A stretch of 64,000 nucleotides of DNA from Zhengitettix transpicula (Eukaryota > Arthropoda > Insecta > Orthoptera > Tetrigidae), in contig CM073591.1 of assembly GCA_037074705.1 (NCBI GenBank), forward strand, positions 10,863,087-10,927,086. Direction: 5' to 3'. The notes under the pieces were generated by a model that worked only from the letters and a program-made list of their open reading frames with translations, ran no database searches and was not told the origin of the DNA. Of the stretch, positions 42,278 through 53,199 are shown in pieces. The translations under genes and the position numbers were made by a program. Within the stretch, counting starts at the first letter, position 1, and each line of letters starts with the position of its first letter.

Positions 42278-42775
42278 GGTTTACTATTTCTTTAAGAGTA
42301 ACAGGCCACATGAGGCTAATCCACGTGGTGGCAACTCCCCTTTAATAGCATGGGAAGGGATTTGAAAGAGGGGATGCGGAAGGGTTGACGAAGGTAGCCC
42401 CCGGGCTATAGTTTAAGAATCATACCCGCCAATTACGTCTGAAAGCGATGCAAAACAAACCCTAGAAAACCTGCATCAGCTAGTTCGGGGCTTTCGATAC
42501 TTTTCCCACGTCCTTTCCTGGATGGCGGGAGGGGGGTTAGCTGTGGAGTCGCAGCATTCCCATCTCCATGCCTCGACCAGTTTAGGAGGCAGCTGACCGA
42601 CTGTGCCAATGGGAAAAGCGGACAACTCTTACCGCATGCCCAAGGTCTGTGACCCCGGAACACAAACACCTCTCAAAAACAGGTGCCTCGGCTGGTGGGA
42701 ACCTTAGTTAAAAAAAACAGAGAGAGGAGGGGGCATCCCCAAAGGTAGCCTCCTCCAGAGCTCTCTGGGAAGGTT
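42278..42775 (-). repeat. RepA copy, reverse strand
   Basis: A-tail side at 42290 (TTTCTTTAAGAGTAACAGGC), running to the CTCTCTGGGAAGG side near 42775; shorter by a deletion near 42395. Confidence 0.85.
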
Positions 42776-43258
42776 CACCTGCGAGAGAACAGGAGGAGAA
42801 GGGTAATCCACATGGTGGCAACTCCCCTTTAAATGCATGGGAAGGGATTTGAAAGGGGCGATGCGGAAGGGTAGAGGAAGGTAGCCAAGGTTTAACTAGG
42901 AGCCCCCGGGCTATAGTTTAAGGATCCTACCAGGCAATTTGTCTAAAAGTAATGCAGGAATAACCCTAGAAAAACCTGCATGAGGTAGGTCGGGCATTGG
43001 GTACTTGTCCCACGTCCTTCCCTGGATTGCGCGGGAGAGGAGTTTGCTCTGGGGATGCAGCATTCCCTTCTCCGTGCCTCGCCCTGATTAAGAGGCAGCT
43101 GGCCGAGTGTTGTAATGGGAACAGAAACAACTCTTACCGTATGACCAAGGTCTGTGACCCCGGAACATACACCTCTCAGAACAGGTGCCTCTGCCTATTT
43201 AAAAAAAAAACAGAGAGGATAAGACATCCCCAAAGGTCTCTCCAGAAAGGTTCTGGTG
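42776..43258 (-). repeat. RepA copy, reverse strand, in tandem with the previous one
   Basis: Starts at CACCTGCGAGAGAACAGGAG and AGGGTAATCCACATGGTGGC; ends near GGTCTCTCCAGAAAGGTTC. Same order and direction as 42278-42775. Confidence 0.85.
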
Positions 43259-43339
43259 ATACAAACAAGCAAAATATCAATATTAGCAAATAATAGAAAC
43301 ACTCACGAGTACGAGAAACACAGAAATTAATAAATATAT

Positions 43340-43645
43340 TGTAACGTGACAATGGGGCTTTTTCTTTTCCATTACTGGTGTCTGACGTAGTGTCGGCGGC
43401 GTTGCTGTGGCAATGCGCGCGGGAAACGCTAGGAATTGTTGTGGAGCGCACAGCCAAGGACTACGGCACTCAGGCTGCTACCCCCCAGTAGAGTAGGTCA
43501 GCTTTGTGCAGGAAGAGTCTCTCTGGAGTCGCGCTCGACCTATCACTGACATGAGAATAAGGAGACGTCTCGTTGCTCGGACATTGAAAAATAAAACCCT
43601 TATTTTTGGGGATTCTTATTGAAAAATTAGTAATAAAGTGTTACA
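43340..43645 (+). mobile_element. Solo LTR-like element, 306 bp
   Basis: TGTAACGTGACAATGG to AGTGTTACA, with matching TGTAAC/GTTACA ends. AATAAA occurs at 43632-43637 near the right end and another in GAAAAATAAAACCC at about 43587. Different from LTR-AT and not followed by a clear primer-binding site. Confidence 0.55.
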
Positions 43646-44110
43646 TCTGCTACAGACTTGACCTCAAATTAGAAAACTAACTGAGCCACTACGGCGGCAA
43701 AAAAGATGAGCGGACGCTTTAAACACACGATGCAGACACTTTGGCGAAAAGAAACAAATCAGGGAAGGAAAATACATGCACGAAGAAGAAGAAGAAGTGA
43801 AAAATATTGAAATTATGTACGAGGGACAAGCAAAACATTTGTCTTTTATCTAAATAACGGTAGAGCAGTAATTAATAGAAGAAGAAAAAACGGTGCTATG
43901 AAGAAGCGAAATATTTCTGAAAATAACCAGCCGAACAAATGGGGGATTTTTTTTTGGCTTTATTTCTGAAGCCCCTGAGTGGTTGACCCGTGTATAATTT
44001 TTTCTGATAAAGATCACGAAGGAATAAATTATTAATTAATTTAAATAAAATCAAAGAAACAGACACGTGACGTTCCTGAAAATCTTTTTCTTTTGGGATT
44101 CATCGTGTGT
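43646..44110. other. Unassigned stretch right of the LTR
   Basis: May be a decayed internal region (a short ATGAGCGGACGCTTTAAACA start near 43705) but nothing is recognisable as gag or pol. Confidence 0.3.
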
Positions 44111-44119
44111 GTGTGTGTG

Positions 44120-45235
44120 TATAAAAAAATATGCGAATGAATGGCGCCGCGAGTTGTTTTACTAAGTGTAGGAGTTTCATGATCGTTCCTCTAATAATTA
44201 ATTAATTTTTTGTTATACTGCGAAGGTGTTCAATGTGTTGTTTATAACAACTACTTATTTCTTAGTCTCTGTTGGTCTTTTCTGCTCTTTGTTTGTTGCA
44301 TGTACGAGGACCTGGGGTTTCTACGGCACGGTAGATTCCTCTTCCGTCTGTTCCGTGACGTCACTTGTCCGTCGTTTGTTTCTCCTCCTAGTGTGTGTGT
44401 CAGGTTTTTTGTTGTTTAGTCTCGTGTGACGTGTAATTCTATATTTTATTACAGTTAATTTTCCACTGGTGCGTATTGACTTATTTATTTGAGTACTGTA
44501 AATATTCCCTTAGTGTAGTTAAAGGATTATTATTTTTGTTCTTATCACTCCTGTGTAGTTCCTTCACTTATGTTGGACAGGGAAAGTTGTGTCCACGAAT
44601 TTTTAGTATTTTTATATTATTCCAGCATCCAGTAACTATATTGTTATTTTATGTAATGCCGCGTCCTGTTTCCTCACACCAGGACTAATGGAATTAAAAT
44701 AAATCAAAATATTGTCTTGGAAGAGGATTTAGTTAAAATGGCGGAGGTAATTCACTCCGGTTTAAATAAGAAAAATTTATATAATAATTTAGGTCCGCAT
44801 TTTAAGGAGGCCACGCAGCAGCTTCCAGCGTTCCTGAGCTGATTCAGTCCCCAGTTCCTCCTCTTGAGGTCACTCTGTTTTTCAACTTTGCGCGCCTCGT
44901 GACGTCATCGACGACTTGCGTCACCTCGCGGGAAAGAAAACAACGTTAAAAGCAGCTACAAGTCTTGAAGTAATTGAAATAAAAACGTTGAAGGTTAATC
45001 GCAAGGGTTACTGACGGTGACCGTCGGCTGGATGCATCGTGGACAGCCCACGAGGAAGGGAAAGGAAAGGAACCGTGGATGGCGAAATCCTCGAGGGTCT
45101 TAAAAACCACGACTGAGAGCCCCGAATGGGAAAACTGTTGTGAGAAGCGACGAGGAACACGGGCCACAAAAACCACGCGCGCTACCTGCGGACCCCGGAA
45201 GTTCGACATTTAGCCCTTTCCACTCACTGTATTGT
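44120..45235 (-). repeat. RepX copy 3, uninterrupted, reverse strand
   Basis: About 1.1 kb, the best full-length view of the family because it lacks the RepY and RepA insertions. Boundaries: TTGTTTTACTAAGTGTAGGAG side near 44152 and CCCTTTCCACTCACTGTATT at 45214-45233. Contains TGACGTCA at 44356 and 44900. Short frames on both strands have no motif. Class unknown; no clear terminal inverted repeats seen. Confidence 0.85.
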
Positions 45236-45244
45236 TTTATTTTA

Positions 45245-45390
45245 CTGATGTTTGACTGGGAAATTTGGTTTCCGGAATTTTAGTATTTGTATGTTAACTT
45301 CTAATTATTTATAATTGTAGCATCCAATAGTTATATTGTAATTTTATGTAATGACGTGTCCTACTTCCTCATACGAGGACTCGTGGAATA
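45245..45390 (-). repeat. RepX fragment
   Basis: AATTTTAGTATTTGTATGTT, TAGCATCCAATAGTTATATT, GTCCTACTTCCTCATACGAG parallel 44600-44690. Confidence 0.6.
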
Positions 45391-45394
45391 AGGC

Positions 45395-45815
45395 GCTGCT
45401 CACCTGCGACGGTCCCTTGGCGACGAAAGGCCGCAGGACCCTCCAAATCCTCTTCCAGCGCGACGAAAATTCCTGAGCATTCATAATTCAAAGGCGACAA
45501 CAGAAGACACGCGTGAGTTATGAGACGGCGAGATTTATCTCCCGATGGCGGCGCGCGTGGGTTTGGGCTCGAAGCGGGGACCGCGTGGACGGCGGCCATT
45601 ACTCATCCGGCTGTCGGCGCACAATGCGTCTCCATCGTGTGCACTCGCCAGGCTTCAACCCCGCACGTCGGTGCTCGCGACTTCGAGTCCCGGTTTACCA
45701 GTCCCACTGCGGAGGCGCTTTCAGTCTTGGCTGCTGCCATCTTGGAGTGAGGGAGGCTCCTGGCTGGAGTCTGTCTTGTCCTTTTATATTAAACTTCATA
45801 AAGCTATTTAAGGAA
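45395..45815. other. Unique GC-rich block with three overlapping frames
   Basis: Frames 45513-45824, 45520-45750 and 45545-45811 occupy all three forward phases, plus 45369-45599 in reverse. This is what GC-rich non-coding DNA looks like; no motif supports any. GATGGCGGCGCGCG at 45544 and GGCGGCCATTAC at 45590 could be promoter-proximal but are not proof. Confidence 0.35.
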
Positions 45816-45947
45816 ATCCAGTAAGTTGTTTATTCTCCTTGGCTGAGAAACCTCGGGCCTCTTCAACAACCCTTCTCCACCTACGTCCATATTTTCAACA
45901 AAAAAATTAACGTCTGTGGAAAATAACAATGCTGAAAACTACCTTTC

Positions 45948-46492
45948 TTTAGGATAACAGGCTACATGAAGGTAATCCACATGGTGGCAACTCCCCTTTA
46001 ATAGCATAGGAAGAGATGTGAAAGGGGGGATGCGGAAGGGTAGAGGAAGGTAGCTAAGGGTTAACTAGGGTCACCGGGCTATGGTTTAAGGATCCAACCC
46101 GCGGCAATTCACCTTAAAGTGATGCAGGGAAAACCCTAGTAAAACCTGCATCTGGTAGGTCGGGCATTGGGTACTTGTCCCACGCCCTTCCCTGGATGAC
46201 GAGTTTGCTGTGGGGCTCGCAGAATGCCCTTCTCCGTCCCTCGACCAGTTTAGGAGGCAACTGGACGACTGTTCCAAGAGGAACAGCGAACAACTTTTAC
46301 CGTATGCCCAAGGTCTGTGACCCAGAAACAAATACACCGCACAAAACAGGCCGAGGTGCCTCGGCTTGTGGGAACCTTAGATCAAACAACCAGAGAGATG
46401 TGGAGGTATCCCCAAAGGTAGCCTCCACCAGAGTTCTCTGGGAAGGTTCACCTGCGAGAGAACCTCTCGCAGGCTTCCTTTATAGTTGTCAT
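45948..46492 (-). repeat. RepA copy, reverse strand, full length
   Basis: A-tail side TTTCTTTAGGATAACAGG at 45948; 5' hairpin CCTGCGAGAG-AAC-CTCTCGCAGG at 46451-46473, a perfect ten-pair stem. Confidence 0.88.
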
Positions 46493-46493
46493 A

Positions 46494-46722
46494 TATATTT
46501 TTTTTGGTAACAGGCTACATGAGGGTAACCCACATAGTGGCAACTCCCTTTTAATAGCATAGGAAGGGATTTGAAAGGGGGGATGCGGAAGGGTAGAGGA
46601 AGGTAGCCAAGGGTTAACTAGGGCCCCCGGGCTATATTTTAAGCTTCCTACCTGGCATTCGCCTAAAGAAATGCAGGGAAAACCCTAGAAAAACCCGCAT
46701 CAGGTAGGTCGGTCATTGATAT
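46494..46722 (-). repeat. RepA copy, reverse strand, 3' half
   Basis: TTTTTTTTGGTAACAGGC to AGGTAGGTCGGTCATTGA. Lies upstream (in element sense) of the full copy, the same half-plus-full arrangement as at 14705-15595 and 29149-29904. Confidence 0.85.
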
Positions 46723-46724
46723 AG

Positions 46725-47570
46725 ACTCACTAACTTTATTTGATAAATCGTTTACCCACACACCTTTGAGAAACCATCCTTTTAACACGGGCTGGTGATG
46801 ATGTGAGCGGCCGCGTTACCGGACACCACGTTAGCAGAACATTAGTGGATTCGTGGGTTATGTTGCTGGCTCTGTCGAGACTCTATGATTGAACCTGTTT
46901 TTGAGGAGGGGGGTGGGTGGCCTTATAGAGATCACATTGACGTCTCAGCGGCTCTCATGAGCAGATTTCGGTTTGTCTGAGGGGTGCGGGCGGACCAACT
47001 CCTGGATGACATCGCAGCTTACGTCAGGTCTTTGCCCACGAACACCGCCACTAGTGAAGACGGAATGCATAAAAGGAGTAATAAGATTTGTTAAATTCTC
47101 GTTCCCGTCGAGCTTCTCCACTGCTGTCCTCCACGTGTTTGTTTGTGTGTGTGTGTGTGTTTATTTGCTGGGTTGTTTCTGAACCGAGTAGGTCCGTCCG
47201 TGTCAATAATGTCTGGGCGCACTCCCACGCTATCGGCTGCTCTTCCCGCTGACGTCGGAATACTCTTTTTTTCCCTTCCTCTCTCTCTTTCTCTCTCTGA
47301 GTTTGGAAACTTTTGTCTGTCGATGCGCTCCGAATCCCCTTCAGAGACATGAGTCACTTCGCTAACTACTGCTACAGTCTCCCCTGCTCGCCCCCCCCTC
47401 CACCCCTCCTCCTTTGGTTGAAAGTTTGGAAAACAAAAATATATCTCTGAATGCTCAACATAAAACGGTATAAAAGAGAGAATGCAATATCCAAATTTCA
47501 AGAATCTAGAACAATAAATCGAGGAAAGATCATAGTGTCGTGGTATTTTAAATAGCTAATAAAATATGAA
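46725..47570. other. Unique stretch, no gene recognised
   Basis: GT run at 47143-47161, CT run at 47278-47300. Frames on both strands overlap (46973-47182, 47051-47350, 47091-47501, 47143-47352) with no motif. Confidence 0.35.
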
Positions 47571-47585
47571 ATATATATATATATA

Positions 47586-48072
47586 TTGTAATAACTAAAA
47601 TGAATTTCTGGTTAATTAAATTTGCCCCACGTTGTGGTAGCCGTTTTATGTAATAGCGACAAAAATAAAATAAATCATCAATTTAAACCAACAATTATAA
47701 TTTATTTACAACACAAATTTACAATTACACAAATCTGATGAAATTTCATAGAATTAAAACAATTTTATTTACCTAGAATACATTTTAAATAATTGGACTC
47801 GGTACCCTCAGGGTCTTTACTGGGTTGATAAGGAACGGAACAAAATACGTTACAATTAAACAAATACAGTTACAATAAATGAAAAACGAAATGATTGAAA
47901 CGAAATCTGACACTTTTTACCCTTTATTAGGTATTTACAATTATTAATTCAGAAAATTAAACTTACACGCTCTCTTGTCCACACACTCACTTCATACAGG
48001 CTTAACAGTCCCCAGGCTGCACTCACACTCTTGACGACGTCACCTTCTCGATGAATTCAAACTCCTCTGCTT
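47586..48072 (-). mobile_element. LTR-AT, reverse strand, truncated by RepA
   Basis: TGTAATAACTAAAATG after AT repeats; reverse complement of the primer-binding stub (GCCCCACGTTGTGGTAGCCG) at 47625-47644; GTCTTTACTGGGTTGATAAG at 47813 is the family box; CGAAATCTGACACTTTTTAC follows. It breaks off at RepA. Confidence 0.75.
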
Positions 48073-48074
48073 TC

Positions 48075-48345
48075 AGACACAGGAAACTCCTCTCCCGCTA
48101 TCGAAAGGGCGTGGGACAAGTATCCAATGCCCGACCTACCCGATGCAGGTTTTCTAGGGTTTTCCCTGCATTTCTTTAGGCGAATGCCGGGTAGGATCCT
48201 TAAACCATAGCCTGGGGGCCCCTAGTTAACCCTTGGCTACCTTCCTCCACCCTTCCGCATCCCCCCCTTTCAAATCCCTTCCTATGCTATTAAAGGGGAG
48301 TTGCCAAATGTAGATCACCCTCATGTAGCCTGTTACCCTAAATAT
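48075..48345 (+). repeat. RepA copy, 3' half
   Basis: AACTCCTCTCCCGCTATCGA to GTAGCCTGTTACCCTAAATA; the tail passes into AT repeats. Confidence 0.85.
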
Positions 48346-48361
48346 ATATATATATATATAT

Positions 48362-50224
48362 TGTAATTCCAATTAATTAGGACATTAATTGTTTCAACAT
48401 AAAAATATAAATTGTTTGAGAAATCCTTTGTAGCGGCAGCAGGTTTTGGAACAACAATACAAAAGTCGGCTCTGCCCCTTTGTCGGAAGGTCCGTCAAAA
48501 TGGCGTATGCGCGCTGAAAATTGCGAGACGAAAGTACAGTATGCAGGAAGATATGATGAGTTACAGTTCTCATATTGAGAGAGTGAGCCCGCGGGAAAAA
48601 GCATTGAAGAGTAGATTCCACGGAAAGACCTCGTCGAGGTACAACAGCTTTTGGAAGGAGAATTCAACAGGGTTGGCAATTAGCAGGACAAAGTAAAACA
48701 TTCACGAGAGCATAACGTCAAAACCTGCTAAGTAAAAGCAGTTTTTTGGTGTCCACAGCCGGCCAGAAACAGTAAAAATCTCAGTTTGAGGTCAATGCAG
48801 TAAAGACTGGTAAATCTGCAAGCCACGGAGTTCAACTAAGGCAAGCAGAAGTCAGTCACACCTAGGGAGAGCGGTTCAACCGATAGATGACGAAAGGAGG
48901 ATCATCCGAGTTCCCGACATCATATAAGATTTCGGTGTAGAATCTGTGAGTTTTAGAAGAAGCAGTGTAAAACCCCGCAATAGTGTTCTCGAAAATTAAA
49001 GGTATCCTGGAATGCTGGACAAGACGTGAGTAACAATTAATTATGTAAACGTAATTGAAAGATGGCCGTCACATTTCGTTCTCTTCTTTTTCATTAAAAT
49101 TGTTAATCAGAGTCAATCTTTTTTACTTCTTAATTTCGTTCTCATTTTAAATTTAGTTCTAGTTTAATTGACGAGTAAATTTCTTTTTTCTTTTAATCGT
49201 GATTTGCTTATTAATCTATATATATATGTATATATATATAAATGAATTGCTGTTCGTTAGTCTCACTAAAACTCGAGAACGGCTGAACGGATTTATCTTA
49301 TCTTAGTCTTGAAATGTTCGTGAAGGTCTAGGGAAGGTTTAAAAGGCGATAAAAAATCGAATAATTTCCGGGAAAACCCTAAAAAACAGCCCTTTTCTAT
49401 TTCCCATACAAACGTTTTCTAAATAAAATACAAATCTACACCAGTCGAGCAATTTTCACCAAATTTCGTACACGTGTGTCTTTGCGACCAGGAAACAAAC
49501 ACTGTCGGGGTGAGACGCGTCTTCCACCCCCAGAAGCGGGGCTGGAAATATTTAAACATACTAAAACAGCCGATATTTGAGTCGGATAAATATTTTTAGG
49601 GGTCAAAGATATTGATAGTGTTTCTACCAATGTTATCTGAATACAATTTTCATCCCCTACGTCCTGTGAAAAGGACACCCTTCGGGTTTGGGGGGTGGAG
49701 ATGCTTTACAGTAAAATAACGCGAATACAACCGAGATTGGAGTCAAATCAAAGGTTATGGAAGTCACTGTGTTTAGTTACGACATTCAAATTGGGCATTT
49801 ACCCCTCAGATGCAGGGGTAGCGGGGTGCAAATTTTGGAACATGCAAACACGGCAGAAGAAATATTTTTCAGAGTTAATTTTAATGATTAGGGTTCGAGT
49901 AGCGTTACATAAAAATTGCGCAAAAGCAGCCGAAATTGGAGTCATATCGGGGGTTATAGATAAATGACATCTCGGGCAACGCCGGGCACCTTCAGCTAGT
50001 AAGATAATAAATATATTTGATTCGTGTCCATTATCAAATCCAGTGAAGACCCTGAGAAATTGAATATTTTAACCTTGTAATTTTTTAAACGATTGCCACA
50101 AAATAAATCTTTTGTTTGTAAATTTTATTAATTCTTTTATTTATTTAACGACTTACTAAATAATCATTACAAAATGGCTTCCACAACGTGGGGCAAATTA
50201 AAGGCTTTTTAATTAATTATTACA
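48362..50224 (+). mobile_element. LTR-AT, subfamily A, with nested Helitron and primer-binding stub
   Basis: TGTAAT at 48362; family blocks as in 9312-10295 (AAATTGTTTGAGAAATC, CCTTTGTCGGAAGG, AAATTGCGAGACG, GGAGGATCATCC, AATCTGTGAGTTTTAG, CACATTTCGTTCTCTTC). A Helitron sits at 49215-49999. The LTR resumes with TTATCAAATCCAGTGAAGAC, reaches ATTACA at 50166-50171, then TGGCTTCCACAACGTGGGGC (50175-50194) and a second ATTACA (50219-50224) before AT repeats. Without the Helitron it is about 1.08 kb. Confidence 0.8.
49215..49999 (+). mobile_element. Helitron with intact termini
   Basis: 785 bp: begins TCTATATATATATG, has AATGAATTGCTGTTCGTTAG and AAAACTCGAGAACGGCTGAA near the 5' end (a sequence type common in arthropod Helitrons), and ends CTTCAGCTAG. 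The base before TC is A and the base after CTAG is T, the Helitron A/T insertion rule. CGGGCAACGCCGG just upstream of the end gives a short hairpin. No transposase is encoded. Confidence 0.88.
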
Positions 50225-50640
50225 ATATATATATATATATATATATAATTTCTCATTGAACAAATAGATTTGGGTCTCATTTATCAATAATTGACATTAA
50301 TTCGATAATTATGATTTTTACTGTAATTAAAATACCCTCGAGAATGACGCTCAAATTTTCTTTCTTGTAAAAAACAACATAAAAAAACCGCAGAAGATAA
50401 ATATTCTGTTCCTTTTTGAGTTAATAAAACAATTGTCCACCTCATACAGACACTTTATTTATTTATTTATATTTTTAAGGACGTTTCGATACCCATTTCC
50501 TTTCTTCTTCAGGTATTTTTTCCCTAAAGAGGAGGTATTTTTATGCCTCGAGTCCTCTTTTGAGGAAATAAAGTACATAAGATAACAATATACGTATTTA
50601 TAAGTTAACATAAACATAAATAAAAATCGGGAACAAAAAC
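50225..50640. other. AT repeat and unassigned stretch
   Basis: (AT)n 50225-50248, then AT-rich DNA. At 50467-50512 the reverse strand reads CCUGAAGAAGAAAGG...AUCGAAACGUCC, a remnant of the hammerhead-like motif without a good stem II. Confidence 0.5.
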
Positions 50641-50641
50641 C

Positions 50642-50960
50642 TCCCCGGTCAAACATAAGTGAAAGTACTGTGTATTAATAATAATAATAATAATAATAAT
50701 TATTATTATTTAACTATACTGAGAGTATAAAATAATATTTACACTAGTCAAACAAAATTCAATACGCACTAGTATGGAGAGTTACACGTCACACTAGAGA
50801 ATAAACACGAACCCCTGACACACACACACACACACACTAGGAAGAAGAAGAAGCACAAACACGAACGACGAGGAATCTGCAAACTCCAGGCCCCTAGTAC
50901 GTGAAACAAACAAACAGAATTTGCAGAAGAGACCGACAGAGACTCTAGACGAGCCAGTTG
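50642..50960 (+). repeat. RepX fragment
   Basis: CCCGGTCAAACATAAGTGAA, (AAT)n, ATTTACACTAGTCAAACAAA, ACACTAGGAAGAAGAAG, GAGGAATCTGCAAACTCC. Confidence 0.75.
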
Positions 50961-51144
50961 TTTGTTATCGCTGAATTTCAAATATCTAGAAATGAGAGGA
51001 TTTCAAGTATCGATACTGAATTATAAATAAACGATCGAGTAATCGTTCGATGGTAAATATCGGTTCAAGAACTCTAGTTCTAGGGCGGGCAGGACTTTAG
51101 CTAATATTTGTAGTAGCTAAACTGTAAATAAATAATTAATCAGC

Positions 51145-51300
51145 ACGATTGAGGGGAGGGGGGGGGGAGGGGAATACAATCACCAACGTTCGTAGCACCG
51201 CGATGTAGTAAACTCTTTGTACTTGACGGATGCATCATCTGTGGCGTGTCAACGTTACGCTACAGGAATGCCTCGACTCTTGTGTCTGCGAGTGAATAAA
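51145..51300. other. Unassigned stretch with a G-run
   Basis: GGGGAGGGGGGGGGAGGGG at 51153-51171, otherwise unique. Confidence 0.4.
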
Positions 51301-51359
51301 TTATATATATATATATATATAAATATATGGAGAGAGAGACAGAGAGAGTTTGTGTTTGT

Positions 51360-52080
51360 CAGAGAACACGGGGCGACGATATCGACGTCCGTCGCGCCGC
51401 CGCCGCCGCCGCCGCCAAGGCGCCATGTTGTTTGACTGACTGACTGAATGAATGAATGAACGAGCGCCGAAAGTTCGATAATAAATTTGCATTCGGCTCG
51501 GCTCTCGAGGCCCGTCTCCATGTCCGCGTCGATAGCTGGGAGGGGGGGGGGGAGGGGGAGGAGGGATTGTTTCCAGAGACATGATAACTAACAGCGCCTG
51601 GCCCTGGCCCTGGATCCCAGTGTCCGGCAGCTGCCAATCACGCGGCGCCACGCCCCTCGGCGCTCCGCCAATCACAAGCACGCAGCCTGCCTCTTTTTCT
51701 CCTTTTTTTCCCTCCTGTGTCCCTCTCTCTCTCTGTCTCTTTCTCTCTCTCTCACTCAGCCGCTCCTCCCCCCTCTACGCCTCCGCCGCATCCATCCACA
51801 GCGTTCGCGTCGTCAACGTCTTGGTCGGGCTGCACAGCAAAAAAAAAAACGGGGTCGCCTCGTCTAAAGCGGAAGAAGCTCTTATGCTTGATTGGCCGCT
51901 GGGAATCAATTAAGTGGGAAATGGACGCGTCGGGAGGAATCTGTCGAAGCAGCAGCGACACACACACGCACTCATTAAAGGGGACGGATGCAAACCCGCA
52001 TTCAAAGGGGGAATTCGGCGTTGAGAAAAAAATACAAAAACGAAAAACTGTCCGAAGGCGTTGTCCCTGGACAAATTAGG
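51360..52080. promoter_or_regulatory. GC-rich, promoter-like block with CCAAT and GC boxes
   Basis: CpG-dense DNA: (CCG)n at 51391-51416, two CCAATCA boxes at 51634 and 51668 around CCACGCCCCTC (51648-51658), CT-rich tract 51720-51760 and CCGCCGCATCC at 51783. The arrangement resembles a TATA-less housekeeping promoter with a pyrimidine-rich leader. Overlapping frames in all phases (51301-51681, 51359-51637, 51581-51913, 51717-52079) argue that none is coding here. No exon could be assigned. Confidence 0.35.
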
Positions 52081-52179
52081 ATATTTAATTACCATGGCCG
52101 CCGATCACTTCACAGTTCTTTTATTTTTTTAAAAAAAAAACACCCATCAACGTCAGAATAAAAAATATTATGTTAATTT

Positions 52180-52267
52180 CCTCTATTTTTCCCTTATTGT
52201 AACTTCCCTTATTTAATTTGTAATTTCATGCACCTGCATTAAATAAATACATACACACATACACATA
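52180..52267 (+). repeat. Short dispersed repeat shared with 20980-21085
   Basis: TTTTTCCCTTATTGTAACTT, CCCTTATTTAATTTGTAATT and ATTAAATAAATACATACACA. Confidence 0.65.
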
Positions 52268-52268
52268 T

Positions 52269-53177
52269 TGTAATAATTAATAAAATAATTGGTCTTTAAT
52301 TCGCCCCCCCGTTGTGGCAGCCATTTTGTAATAATTAATAAACGTGGCTTCAAATAAAAAGATTAAATTTTTAACCAACAAACTAATTTATTTTGATTCT
52401 TGAACAATTTTTTTACAATTTAAAATAAAAAGACGTGAGTCTCTCAGGGTCTCAACTGGGTTTGATAAGGGTGAATCATACAAAAATAATTAAAGAACAC
52501 AAAAATTAGATTTAAAAGGAAATATTTACTCGTCTAAACATGGACGAACTTTGCTTATCGACGACATTAAAACTAAAAGATGGATTCTACTTTAAACAAT
52601 TATTTTATCAATAATAAAGGAACGATATCTGACTTTTATCTTTTAATTCGGTTCACAAAATTTATTGTTTCTCTTGTTACTTACGGCTGCCCAGGATACT
52701 TTTAACTTTCGAAGCACAGTGACGGTTTTTTTTTCCACAGCTTCTATTGAACTCACAGATTATAATTTAAATGTTTCTATTTCAAACTCAGGAACCAGGA
52801 GCCCCTGCTTCGTCTCTCCCTCGCTCACAGCTTGCTGCAGTTCTGCTTGCGTACATGTTTCGTCTCGTCTACTTCAACTTGACCAAGGCTCCCAGCCAAC
52901 TCCAGACTGAAGTTTTTAATATAATGTCTCGTCGATTTTCAAACGACCTGTGCTCGGCCTAACCTTCCAGCCGACTGAAGAATCCAACTGTCCTCTACCA
53001 AATCATAACGCGCACTGGCTTCCTGTCTCGCAAATTTTGAGCGCGCATTCTTCTTCCGCCAAAACAACAATACTCTCCTTCATTGTCGCTTGTAGTGTTC
53101 GGTACCGCCGTCAATAATGTTACTCCAACAATTTAGATTATGAATTACAATTCATGCCTTAATTAATAGGCATTACA
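52269..53177 (-). mobile_element. LTR-AT, subfamily C/E, reverse strand, with primer-binding stub
   Basis: 909 bp TGTAAT to ATTACA. Reverse-complement stub GCCCCCCGTTGTGGCAGCCA at 52303-52322, followed by an LTR edge TTTTGTAATA. GTCTCAACTGGGTTTGATAA at 52450 is the family box; GAACGATATCTGACTTTTAT at 52620. The 81- and 63-codon frames here are antisense LTR sequence. Confidence 0.78.
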
Positions 53178-53199
53178 ATATTATATTATATATATATAT

